This document shows, one piece after another, positions 35,601 to 45,900 of a stretch of 64,000 nt of DNA. The translations under genes were made by a program, and so were the position numbers. The DNA comes from Caenorhabditis elegans. Taxonomy: Eukaryota > Nematoda > Chromadorea > Rhabditida > Rhabditidae. The stretch spans positions 15,810,001 through 15,874,000 of the forward strand of contig NC_003284.9 of assembly GCF_000002985.6 (NCBI RefSeq), in the 5' to 3' direction. The notes under the pieces were generated by a model that was not told the DNA's origin, searched no databases, and was given only the letters and a program-made list of their open reading frames with translations. Positions within the stretch are counted from its first letter, which is position 1; every line of letters begins with the position of its first letter.

Positions 35601-37579
35601 GAAACTGATATTAACCAAAATACCTTGGTAGCTTTTGAAAACATAGTTCAGGGTTACTAAATTCAAAAAATTAATGTTCATATACGGTCAAGTTTAACAG
35701 ATTTCATCTTGGTATGCTTTGGGTTTATCAAATTTTCTACAGTTCGTAATTTTTAAAGGTTGAGTGGCGCCAGTGGGGAAAGTGTGAAAAACTTTACATA
35801 TGGTGCCACATTGACCAATTATTATAATAAAACTTTTCAAAAAAATTTCGAAAAATTTTTTTTTACTGTCAAAAGGTGTCAATTACTTAGTTTTTGCCTC
35901 TCATAATTTTGAAAGTCGACCAAGAAAAACGTTTTTTTTTCTACATTTTTTATTCTGTAATTTTGTTTTAATTATTTGAATTACAAAACTGTAGGGGTCC
36001 GAACATGCGACATTGCTTTGGTTTTTTTTTCTCAAAAGCTCCTATTTTTTAGTATGTTTTATTATGATATTCGGTCATTTTAAAGAATTATAAGCGTGTT
36101 TTGACAAAATTCACACTGGAGCTACTCCACCTTTAAAACATTTAAATCAAGCTGAACTCATTTTCAAAAGAGGTGTTTCGGTTTTTGTTAATTTGAACGT
36201 TTATGTAGACCCAAAATGTGTTCAATTAAACAAATTTCGCAATGAAACTTTTCAAAAAACGGGTCACATTTTTATGGCGGTTCACATATTTTGGTCATTC
36301 AATTCAAAAAAGTTAACTAGGGAAGATCTCACCATCGTCAATTTCTGGAACCTCTGCCACAGGTGGAGGAATGCTTCTTGATTTATCTGCGTTGATAGTT
36401 CTCAACGGGATTGGCGCTTCCGCATCTAGCTGCTGGGCTCTACTGCAAATTTATGCTATGATTTTCCCCTTTTTTCATTTCAAACTGATAAGTTTACAAT
36501 CACTCCACACTCACCTTCTGCTTGTCACTGTTTCATTTTTCTCGTCTTCGTCACTGTTGGAGTCTGAAAGTTACCGGAATTCTTTCTCGTATTGTTTGAA
36601 TTTTGTTTATTTGCATTTGTAGTCTATTATCTTAACACACTACCCACCAAGTTCAATCACTCCTTTCTTCTCCTTCCTCGACATCAAACGCTTCGTAAAG
36701 TGCGCCGATCGGTTGGTTGTGTAGAGGGCATAGTACAATTGCTGGAAATTTTGGAATTCATCGGTTTCCTTTTGTATGTTTTACCTTGAAAGTGTAGTCC
36801 GGATACTTGGTGAGTTTCTTGATAACCAAGTTTGCCCAGACAATCAGGTAGTTTTCCGGCCTAGAATCACGTGATTTATGGCATTATTGAACAGTTTATA
36901 GTGGTGGAAAAAATAATCAGAAGTGAGTTTTACTGGTTTTTAAGGACAGCTCTGGTCTATTGGATGTATTTCAATTTTTTATAATATTTGTTTCCGCAAA
37001 GTTTGCAACAAAATTTCCCTTTTTTCTTGAACTCTTTTTTTTATATTTTTAATTTTGCTTTTAGTATAGAATTCTAAAAATCAATTTTAGATCTACTAGT
37101 GACAATAAACTTTTCCATATTTTCTGCTAATTTTTTGAAAGTTGTTTGGAAGAAAAAACAATTTTTTTCAAATTTATTTCAATGTGAAATTGGCAAAAAA
37201 TCTTTGGTTTTACCAAAATATAGACTCCCATATTTTTTAAAATATGATTTAAAAAAAAATTTCACTATTTAATTGAAAGATCAAAATTAGCAGTTCTCAA
37301 AGCAATATTCTTGTTTATTTTCATTTTTTGTTTCCAAATAAAATTATACCTCAACTGTGGGAAGCAACTACACAGAATAAAATGCATCCAGAACCAGAGA
37401 AGATCGTAACTTTTCCATAGGGTAAAGTACACACAATTTGTGTAGATTGACATGCACCTATAAATCAGTAATTTTTTAAAGCCTTTCAAATCCCTGACTT
37501 ACCAGTTAAAATGCGCTAAACAAGCTAGAGTGAGCCGGTAGCTGAACCAGAACAGGAAACAGTACCATTTCGTTTCCAT
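32627..37579 (-). CDS. Unrecognised multi-pass membrane protein, 14 exons
   Basis: Coding exons in order: 37503-37579, 37350-37457, 36785-36860, 36648-36741, 36515-36563, 36333-36442, 35292-35435, 35065-35134, 34832-35019, about 34645-34728, 34226-34460, 34004-34174, 33703-33829, 32627-32740. The start METKWYCFLFWFSYRL follows a TTTCAG, suggesting trans-splicing. The N-terminal 65 residues are hydrophobic (SYDLLWFWMHFILCSCF). A long acidic/Ser-Thr-Pro-rich middle follows (EEPDDDEDEVIEVV; TNTRRSD), then a basic helix (REKRDRKALRHRVRHELR). The C-terminal half has at least two more spans (FLDIAMFWMNVTYAYCLQW; FFRFVFWAMLLGV), ending TTFAKYQPSW. All junctions keep frame except exons 10-11, where an inverted repeat supplies the best donor but the wrong phase. 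By recall this is F59F4.3; I do not recognise a family. Confidence 0.75.
33049..33496. mobile_element. hAT-like palindromic element, copy C
   Basis: Begins CAGGGGTAAACG and ends CCATTCCTG. It is flanked by GGAACAAT (33041-33048) and GTAACAAT (33497-33504), a 7/8-matching 8-bp target duplication. Both ends are packed with CGGCAAATCGGCAAATTGCC-type subterminal repeats in opposite orientation. It lies in the last intron of the membrane-protein gene. Confidence 0.82.
34499..34619. repeat. Inverted repeat spanning an exon-intron boundary
   Basis: AAGGTAGTTTTTTCACGGCG with GCCGACAATTTCCGAGTTT is mirrored by AAACTCGGAAATTGTCGGCC and GCCGTGAAAAACTACCTT, about 50-bp arms with a 20-bp loop. One arm contributes the GTAGTT that would be the natural splice donor after exon 10 of the membrane-protein gene. 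Confidence 0.9.
35753..36136. repeat. Palindromic MITE in the membrane-protein gene
   Basis: GGAGTAGCGCCAGTGGGG family copy. The ends are TTTAAAGGTTGAGTGGCGCC and GGAGCTACTCCACCTTTAAA. It lies in the intron between coding exons 6 and 7. A fragment of the AAAGGAGGACT family follows at about 36168-36290. Confidence 0.88.
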
Positions 37580-38486
37580 CACATTCGAGCGATCTGAAAT
37601 ATTAAACTATTTGTGGATTTTTTTTTTGAAAGAAATTCTAATAAATTCGCAAGAAAAATGGCAAAAAGTCTAAAGTGTGAGTAACGTAAACGATCAAACA
37701 TTTGTGAGTGGAAGTATTGTCAACAAGGTAGCAATGAGTCATTTTGTTTCTGTTTCTGTTCCTAAAGTTTCTGGTTTCCACAAACGATCAAAAGACAAAA
37801 TTTTTCAAATCCCATTTCCAAAACGTTTTGCACTAACTACGTGTTGTAATCTCTCAATCTGATCGACTACATCACGTGTGTTTCCTTATCACTCCTCAAA
37901 TTTTTTCATCTCACTTTTTTTTCTCGTTTTTGCAACTTGGAGTAGTTTTGATAAGAGATTTTTTGAGTTGGTTTTAGTAATTTACTAATTTTTTTTACAG
38001 TTTCTTTGTGTGGTCCTTGTATAAAAATTTATTTTTTTAACGTCGATGAACCGACAATAATTTTTAACTGGAAAATGATTTAAAACAAATAATCAATTAA
38101 TTGGCAGGTTCAGAAAAAAAATAGGTGTGATATTCTTAAAATTTAAGGAATGGGATTCATAGTTTCGCAAAGCTGCTCCAACTAAACTAAAAACTTCAAA
38201 AAACTTTAAAATGCGTTTAGGACATTTTTTTCGAATTCAGAAGCTCACATAAGAATGAGGAAAGGGTTTTATTGAATTCCTTTTGCAACAAACTGCAGAT
38301 TTCAAAAAATAACAACAGAGATTTGTCATTGTTGACCGGAAATGATTGATCTATGATTATTTCGGGCTTTTTTTGTTTTTGGTATATGAAAAACTACATA
38401 AAACATCAGCTATTGTGGTATTTCCTAAGAAAATGCAAATTTTGGCCAGGTGGTAAGAGAACCCCAAAAAACATAATATATTCCTT

Positions 38487-38727
38487 GAAGTTGGTGTAGT
38501 CGAATTTTTTTATTACTTTATCAGACTCAGAATTGTCCGAAAACACTGCATTTCATAATGTAGCTTCTTGAAAACTTATCAAAAAAGTTATGACGGCTCA
38601 AAAAATGGCCTAAAATTTGATAAAATTTGAAATTTGACAGACTATTTTAATTATGAAATCCGGTGTTTTTAGACAATTTTGAGTCTAATAAAGCAATTTA
38701 AAAAAAATTCGACTACACCAGCTTTAG
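38487..38727. repeat. Short copy of the ACACCACCTT palindromic family
   Basis: The ends GTTGGTGTAGTCGAATTTTT and AAAATTCGACTACACCAGCT are inverted copies, with TTATGACGGCTCAAAAAATG inside. Compared with the 575-bp copy at 62557-63131 the whole middle is missing, so this is an internal-deletion derivative. Confidence 0.88.
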
Positions 38728-39003
38728 GATATGAACCAACTTTAAAGAGAATTAAAAAAAATAAAATCAAAAATTTTTTTTTTTAATCCGGAAAATGCGT
38801 GAAAATTTCAATTTAACATTACCTCATTAAGAAATTTCAAAATTTACAAACTTGCGTAATTGAAAAGTTGCCATGGAAGTCGATAACTAAATTTTTTATA
38901 CGTTACTGGAAATTGCTACTGGTTTTTTATAGGTTTATGCAGTAATTTTCAAAACATATTGAAAATTAAAATTATAGAACAGGATCAAATTTTAGCGAGG
39001 TTA

Positions 39004-39144
39004 TTCAATTAGTGTCGGAAAATTGAAAAAAGCGTAGAAAAATTACGTCACAACTGTATTAAAATACGTAAAAGCATGTATTTTAATTCAGCTGTGACGT
39101 CATAAATGTATTTAAATACATTTCTCAACATTACTTGAATAACC
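39004..39144. repeat. Inverted repeat, TATTCAAGTAGTG family
   Basis: Second copy of the 21688-21828 element. TTATTCAATTAGTGTCGG and the ACGTCACAACTGTATT arm are mirrored by AGCTGTGACGTCATAAATG and CATTACTTGAATAA. Confidence 0.85.
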
Positions 39145-39899
39145 CCATAATGTAAAAATGACCAAAAATGTATACCCTAAATTCTAAAAATGTATCTTGT
39201 CAGAACAAATACATCAATCATTAATGAACATTCATCGATTCTGAGGGCATGTCAGACATCATGAAAAATAGGAGAACTCTCTGTATTTTTAATAAAACTG
39301 GTTTTGAGATTTTACCAAAACTTGAAATATTTGAAATTGAAAGAAATTTTTGAAAAATGCAATGAAAAACATTCCAAATGAATGTTTTCTTTTTGAATGC
39401 AAAAAATTTTCAAAATTATCAGCTTTGTCGATAAATTGATGTAAATCTTGTTGCGAGAAGATATATGAGAGGAAAACAATGCAACGCGAGAGAGCGCAGA
39501 GAAAAAGGGAGAGGTGACGACACTCCGGGAGTACAGTGTGCGCTGTGTTTAGATGAGTCCCTCTAATTCTTCCAGCACTGTTTCTGTTGATTTTTATCTC
39601 ATTTTTGTTAATTCTTCATTTAAATCTAGCAGAAAAAAAAATCCGAAACATTTTTTCTTGTGAAAACGTTGATTTTATTGATTTTTCGTTGCTTTTTTCT
39701 CAGTTCAAAATTAATTGGAGTTTTCTAGGCCATCTCAAGTGTCGATTTACGAGGAGGCATATATGAAAACCATTCCATTTTTTTCTCGATTCATTTCTAG
39801 CTATTTTTTGTTGATCGCTTCTTCTTTAATTTTATTCCTACTTTTTGGTCAAACTCTTGAACTTTTCGTACCAAGTGTAAAGATAAGTTTTCAGGTACC

Positions 39900-41567
39900 A
39901 TGACCTTCCTAGCCATATTATTCGTTATCGCGGTTCTTCTGCTGCTCGCGCAGCTCCCAGTTATTGGATTCTACATTCGCGCCGTCTATTTTGGAATGTG
40001 CCTGATTATCGGAGGATTTCTCGGTGGACTCGCGTCGATTCCATTCGGAAAATCACCAAACAACCACTTGTAAATCTTTTTTTTTAATTAAAAATATTGT
40101 GGATTAGAGACAATCTACCAAAAATGAAAATGTAAATCTTAAAAAAGTAGTTATTTATCAGCCGAATGTTCAAAATCTTCCAAGCAATGACGTGGCCGAT
40201 GGGCGTCAGATTTGAGCTGAGAAATAGTGAGATTCTCCACGACAAGAAGCCATACATTATCATTGCCAACCATCAGAGTGCTCTTGACGTCTTGGGTAAG
40301 TTATATTTTAAAATCAAAGAGTCGACTATTGAAGAATAAAAATTCAACTCGGAGCCGGGATTCACGCGTGGTGTCAGAGTGCCTCATTTCGGCTTTATCT
40401 ACGTAGATCTACAAAAAACGCGGGAGAAGAGAGACGCAGAGCTTTCAACTGATTTCACATGGTTAAAAACGTGTTGACGTCATATTTTTTCGGGAAAAAA
40501 ACTCCCCCCATTTTTTGAAAAGTATTGTCAAGTACTTGTTTGAACTGTAGGTGCACAGATTGCATACTCTAGATTTCTGAGTTTAGTCTTCTAAATTTGG
40601 CAAAACTTTCTTTTGCATTTTCTCAAATCAAACATTTATGGCAAATTATCCATATTTCTTTCCAGGAATGTCATTCGCCTGGCCAGTCGATTGTGTCGTG
40701 ATGCTCAAGTCGAGCCTCAAGTACCTTCCCGGCTTCAATCTCTGTGCATATCTTTGTGATTCCGTGTACATCAACCGATTCAGCAAGGAAAAGGCGCTCA
40801 AGACAGTTGACACCACGCTCCACGAGATTGTCACCAAGAAGGTGAGTTCAAGTTCAAAATTTGTTAGAAATGAATATTGCATTAAAATAATTTCAGAGAA
40901 AGGTGTGGATCTACCCAGAAGGAACCCGCAACGCCGAGCCAGAGCTTCTGCCGTTCAAGAAAGGAGCCTTCATTCTTGCGAAACAAGCCAAGGTTTGTCA
41001 AGGAAGGGTTTTTGAGTTTAATTGAGAAAAAGTGTGGTAAAGTACAGTAAAAAACAATATCATTGTTTGCTTGGAAGCTGACAAAAATTTGAAAGAAAAA
41101 TCTAAATGTTTTTCGAGCTCCCATGAGGTCGCCGCAACGGCGCCTCCGCCAGCTTCACGGCATCACCATGCCGCATGTATCCGAATGTATAGTGCGGCGC
41201 GGAACCCCAAACGTGTCGGCCGCTCCGAAAACTACTTTTCGCACTACGTTGCGCACACCAAGCTACCTATTTCACGCCAAGCTGCGGATCCCCGAATATG
41301 TCGGCCGCTCCAAAACGCCCACAATTCCTTTCAATCAGTGTATTCATTTTCCAGATCCCAATCGTCCCATGCGTCTTCTCATCTCACAAGTTCTTCTACA
41401 GCCACGCCGAGAAACGTCTCACCTCAGGAAACTGCATCATTGACATTCTTCCAGAAGTAGATTCATCGAAATTCGACTCAATTGATGACCTCTCAGCTCA
41501 TTGTAGGAAAATAATGCAGGCTCACCGCGAGAAGCTCGACGCAGAAGCCGCCAATTTGAATATCTGA
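39900..41567 (+). CDS. acl-1: 1-acyl-glycerol-3-phosphate acyltransferase, 262 aa
   Basis: It transfers a fatty acyl group from acyl-CoA to the sn-2 position of lysophosphatidate, giving phosphatidate at the ER. Exons 39900-40069, 40162-40295, 40666-40841, 40897-40992 and 41355-41567 join in frame to 262 codons, a standard LPAAT length. An N-terminal hydrophobic stretch ([19 protein letters not shown]) and a second span (about 30-50) precede the four acyltransferase blocks. These are NHQSALD at 93-99 (catalytic His/Asp), YINR at 136-139, EGTR at 168-171 and IPIVP at 193-197. All key residues are present. The fourth donor, AAG|GTTTGT, is weak but keeps phase. Intron 2 holds a MITE fragment and intron 4 a GC-rich repeat relic. 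By recall this is F59F4.4, acl-1. Confidence 0.95.
40364..40525. repeat. MITE fragment in acl-1 intron 2
   Basis: It shares CGTGGTGTCAG, GATCTAC-AAAAAACGCGGGA and the AGAGACGC segment with the inverted-repeat element at 13782-13960, in part as its reverse complement. The right terminus is not clear. Confidence 0.6.
41115..41325. repeat. GC-rich repeat relic in acl-1 intron 4
   Basis: It contains GCGGCGCGGAACCCCAAACG and two TGTCGGCCGCTCC segments related to the inverted repeat at 27122-27263, plus GC-rich sequence (GAGGTCGCCGCAACGGCGCC). The higher GC content stands out against the A/T-rich intron. Confidence 0.6.
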
Positions 41568-41983
41568 GTCATTTTTTTTGCTGTTTTGTTTTAGGGTCCA
41601 ATTGTTAATTCTTGCCGATAGCTATGGTTTTTAGTTTTCCAGTTTCCCAGTTATGCATTCCCACTATCATTTTGTGCCACAAATTTCCCCTCGTCATTTA
41701 CAGTTTTCTCGTTGTTGCAACATTGTTGCCGAATGAATTTTATTTGCCTGCGATGAAGAGGGGAAAGAATATAACAAAGAACACAATAATGTGCACCAAA
41801 AATAGTGGTTTGACCTACAAATTTTCTTTCAAAGATTATCAAAAATTGAAAACGTTCGTGGCTAGCTAGTGCAATTGTTTTTGAATGGACAGCAATCTGT
41901 TAGTCAAATCAAGTTGCAAAAAAAAAAATACAAAACGTGAATTTCGATCAAGCTTCATTACAATTTCCTGAATTTCAATTGGA

Positions 41984-41989
41984 AATAAA
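41984..41989 (+). terminator. Poly(A) signal AATAAA for acl-1
   Basis: AATAAA in GGAAATAAATACATT, 417 bp after the stop codon. No earlier canonical signal was noted. Confidence 0.55.
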
Positions 41990-42114
41990 TACATTCTTAA
42001 AAATTATCATCAGAAAATGCGTGTAAAATCAATATCTCAAGAGACGAGAAGAAACAATAAAGCATCGGAAGAATATATTGTCATGGATGGGGGCAATTAA
42101 TGATAACTTGAGAA

Positions 42115-42935
42115 TTTGAGATGTTTATGAGGAACTGGAAATATACATTAAATTCTATACACAGGAAAAAATAAAATGGCTGGTGGCTACAGGGACACGG
42201 GAAACCTGAAACAATACGATCATTAGATCAATACCAAAAATTTCAAACTTGAAATATTTCAGTCAAAGGGAGATAATTATAAAATCAGGAAACATACAGA
42301 GAAATACAAATCATCGGCCACTAATATGTACTCACAATCAAAGACCGCTGGTACTCAAACAATTGGAGCTCTTGGCCATAAAAAATTGGAACATTTTAAA
42401 GAAAAGTGGATATTTGAGTTAAAATTTCGCAGGTTTTCGGCAAAATAAAAACACTGGGAAAATTGGGAACTTGAAAAAGAAAAAAGCGGGACAATGTAGA
42501 TAAGTGAATGAGAATTCCCAAAACTGCAGGGAAATTGAGACTAACAACAGGAATGTTTGTGGATTCAAAGAAGTTAATTAGTTAATTAAAAATCATACAT
42601 TCAAAATGACCGGTGGGTACTGAGGCACGGGAAGCCTAGAAAATACGATCAATATAGGTCATTTGAAAGTTTTCAAATTTGAAAAATGGCAGTCAAAATG
42701 AGAAAAGGATAATAGCAGAAATAAATGAGCGGTGGAACACTGGAAAAAGTGGAGCTCTTGGTCATAAAAAAATGGGCACGGTTTAAAGAAAAATGGATAC
42801 TTGAATTCAAACTTCGCAGGTTTTAAGGAAAATAAAAACACTGGGAAAATTGGGAACTTGAAAAAGAAAAAAGCGGGACAATGTGGATAGGTGTATGAGA
42901 AAAAAGCCGAAAATCGAGGCAGAGTAATATCAGAC
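42115..42935. repeat. Direct tandem duplication of about 400 bp
   Basis: A block starting near 42175 (GGCTGGTGGCTACAGGGACA) recurs from about 42605 (GACCGGTGGGTACTGAGGCA). The two share CGGGAA-CCT-AA-ATACGATCA, CTCTTGG-CATAAAAAA, and the long exact segment around 42449/42838 (CACTGGGAAAATTGGGAACT). It lies between the acl-1 3' end and the stop codon of the CSB paralogue, so it may be 3' UTR of the latter. Confidence 0.85.
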
Positions 42936-42974
42936 TAACAACATAAATATTGGTCAATCCAGTGCCGCAACCAT

Positions 42975-45900
42975 CTAGTCTTCATAGCTTCCGGCCCCCA
43001 CTCTTCTGGGTTCACGGTCAGGCTGGAAAGAGAAGTCGTATCTCAAACTGTGCCGTATCGAAGATTGATTTTCATACTCTGGACGAATGATCCATAATTG
43101 CCAATTTTCATGAAACTTGGCAAACGTCCAGAAGATATCGTAAATGAAAAACATTCGAATCGGGTTTGAACGGTCTGCATTTCTCACAAACAGTTCTCGA
43201 AGCTTCTTTTCCGTTTCACCGTAACATTTCAGCATATGAGAGCGAACATCGACGGCCATTGCAACAAGAAAGTTGAGCTGCAAAATATTACAGTGTTAGT
43301 TTTTTTTCTCTCGAAAATAAGCTATACCTCTTCCCGGTCAGAAGTCCTGGGTACCATTGGATGAACGGCTTCCCAATACGGGTCTATCTGCATTGGCTCC
43401 ACGTAGAATTCAGGATTTGGTGGATCCAAAGTCGGTTCATCGACTATCTGATGATACATCTGCCTCCAGTAGCGCGCAAGACGACTATCGCTGGAAATAA
43501 AAAAGTTTAGTTTTTAATCGATTGCCCCTTTAGCTTGACTTACATCTGTATAATACTTCTGACGGCCCGATTCACAACATCTCTGCTTTTAATCCGGTCA
43601 CTGGTCGTAGAGTGATATTGAAAAGAGGTGAAGTGGGTCCTGATTGTGTCTAAGCGAGTCGTGTCAATGATTGAAGAGAGAAGCTGCTTGTCTTCATACT
43701 CCAGAAGCCGGTTCTTCTGAATAAAAAATATTAAAAGTTAAACTACAGTAATGAGAGTACCATATGCGATTTAACAACTGGCATGTCGTTTTTTCCAGCT
43801 TTTATTTTTGGTCTCACAGTAAGAAACTCTTCCAGTGTAGTTCTCGGGACAAATGGCTCGAACTTGGGATCAGATAAAAGTCTGGAAGCCAAGCCGCTCT
43901 CCCACAGCTTTCTGTAAAAAAAAAGTTATTTGAGTTTAACTACCAAACTTTGCGAGCAGTTTCAAATAGTACCCCAATTGAATTTTCTCCTAATTATAGG
44001 CGGAGTAGTGCCAGTGTGGAAATTGTTTCTAAGTTTTGCCACTTTTTGAGAAAACTATCGCGTATTCTCTCTACAATGTTTGAACATTGATTAAAAAAAA
44101 CATAAGTAAACCGAAAAATTTGAAGGGCATTTTTTCGATTGTCGGCTTTCAAAAATGTGCAAAAGCTGAGTAACTGCCACTTTTCTACCAGGGCTGTGCG
44201 GCAACCGGGATTTCCGGCAACCGACAATTGCCGAAGTTGTCGAACCCGAAAATTTTCGGCAACCGGCAACTGCCTAAGTTGCCGAACCCAAAAAATTTCG
44301 GCAACCTGCAATTGCCGAAGTTGTCGAACCCAGAAATTTTCGGCAACCGGCAACTTTCGATTGCCGAAATTTCGGCAACTTTTCGGCAACCGGCAACCAA
44401 GTTTTAAATTTTTTTTGTTGAATTTATATTTTTGAGGGGTTTGGCAAAAAATAATGGTCGTTTTCTCGTTTACGGCGAAATATTAGCATTTTCAGGCTCT
44501 CCGAATGCTTTTTCTGAGCTACAGAATTTTTGACATTGATATCGGCAATTGCCGAAGTTGCCGATTCCAAAAAATTTCGGCAACCGGCAACTTTTGGTTG
44601 CCGAAACTTCGGCAACTTTTCGGCAACCGGCAACCCGGTTGCCGGTTGCCGCACAGCCCTGTTTTCTACTGTAAATCAAAAATGTTTTCAAAATGTTCAA
44701 AACGTTTTACTATGATTTATGGTATGTTTAACACGATTCGAGCTGTTTACAACAATTTACCTGCAGACAATACTCCGTTTTTTGATAACTGGAGCAAGTA
44801 CACACCAGAGCAGGGCGAGTTGTTGCCGGTTTCCGAAAATTGTTGGGCTCAGCAACTTCGGCTATTGCCGGTTGCCGAAACTGTTTGGGTTCGGCAATGG
44901 TAACTTATTCAAACATCGAAAATTCGTACGAAACAATGGAGCTTTGGAAATATTTAATTTTTCTAATTTGCCAACACTTTTTTCTCTCCAATTTTGCATT
45001 TTGGGATAATTCGGAGAAATGAAAAAATTGCAAACACACACTAATTTTTTTCAACTCACTTGAAATAACTTGAATCTTCAACTGTTCCCTCTGAGACCAG
45101 TCTGACTACGGTAACGTCTTCCACTTTTTTCGTGAGGAAAGACATCTCTCTCGTATGCTTTACATCTGAATCCGGATTCCATTCTGGATCAAAAATAATA
45201 ACTTTATTCGCCTTCTTCAATTGCATTCCCAATTTGAACATGATCGATGGTGCCAGCAGTATTTGGACATCAGTTGTGTTCTCAAAATAATTCACAACAT
45301 TCTCGCGATCATAAGCATTTTTCGCTTTGAGAAATGAGCAATATGCAATTCTGCAATTAAGACAGATGCATTTTCAATTTAAAAACATATAAAACTGAAT
45401 ACCTTTTCTGCTTCATGAAGTGCTCCAGCATCACTGCCACCTGCCTTCGCTGGGTAAATATGACAACCTTCGCGCCAGGCGTGCCGAGCCACATATCAAG
45501 CAACTGGAACACTATCCTAACCTTCCCACTATCTTCAATTGATCCGAATTTTTTCGTCTCCGGAGTTACACCTTTGTGGATTCCCGGGTGGTCGCAGATA
45601 TCGGTAAGCTTCTTGAGACCCACGCAAGCGGCAGAACTTTGGCGCAAAATGCCTTGAACCTCGTCGGATCTTTTGTAGATCTTCAAGCATCGGCGTTGGC
45701 GTTTCGAAAGCGGACAGATAATGTCCTGAAAAAAAAGTGTTTGTTCAAAATATTGCTTTACAAAAATTCTCACTTTAATGTGTTCCACTTCTTTCTTCGA
45801 TATCTCTCGCCGACAAAACCAATCGTTGGGATTCTTGATCAATCTGCTCAAGATCAGAGGTTTCAGCGCAACATGTAATGCAACAATGCATTCATAAGCA

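Larger units (their letters stand above)
37594..39899. other. Intergenic between membrane-protein gene and acl-1
   Basis: Shared 5' flank of two divergent genes. It contains two inverted repeats (listed separately), a purine-rich GAGAGAGCGCAGAGAAAAAGG patch at about 39488-39515 that may belong to the acl-1 promoter, and a TTTTCAG at 39888-39894 just before the acl-1 ATG that is a probable trans-splice or outron acceptor. No further gene is supported. Confidence 0.5.

Noticed and set aside
41071-41460. 129-codon plus-strand frame overlapping acl-1 intron 4
   Set aside because: It crosses a GC-rich repeat relic and the last acl-1 exon in the wrong frame; the acl-1 exon with IPIVP is the real coding frame.
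44139-44435. Repetitive ORFs around 44.1-44.9 kb and 60.3-60.9 kb (SCRTRKFSATGN-like, GKFAELGKF-like)
   Set aside because: They are translations of CGGCAA-type subterminal repeats of hAT-like palindromes on both strands, not proteins.
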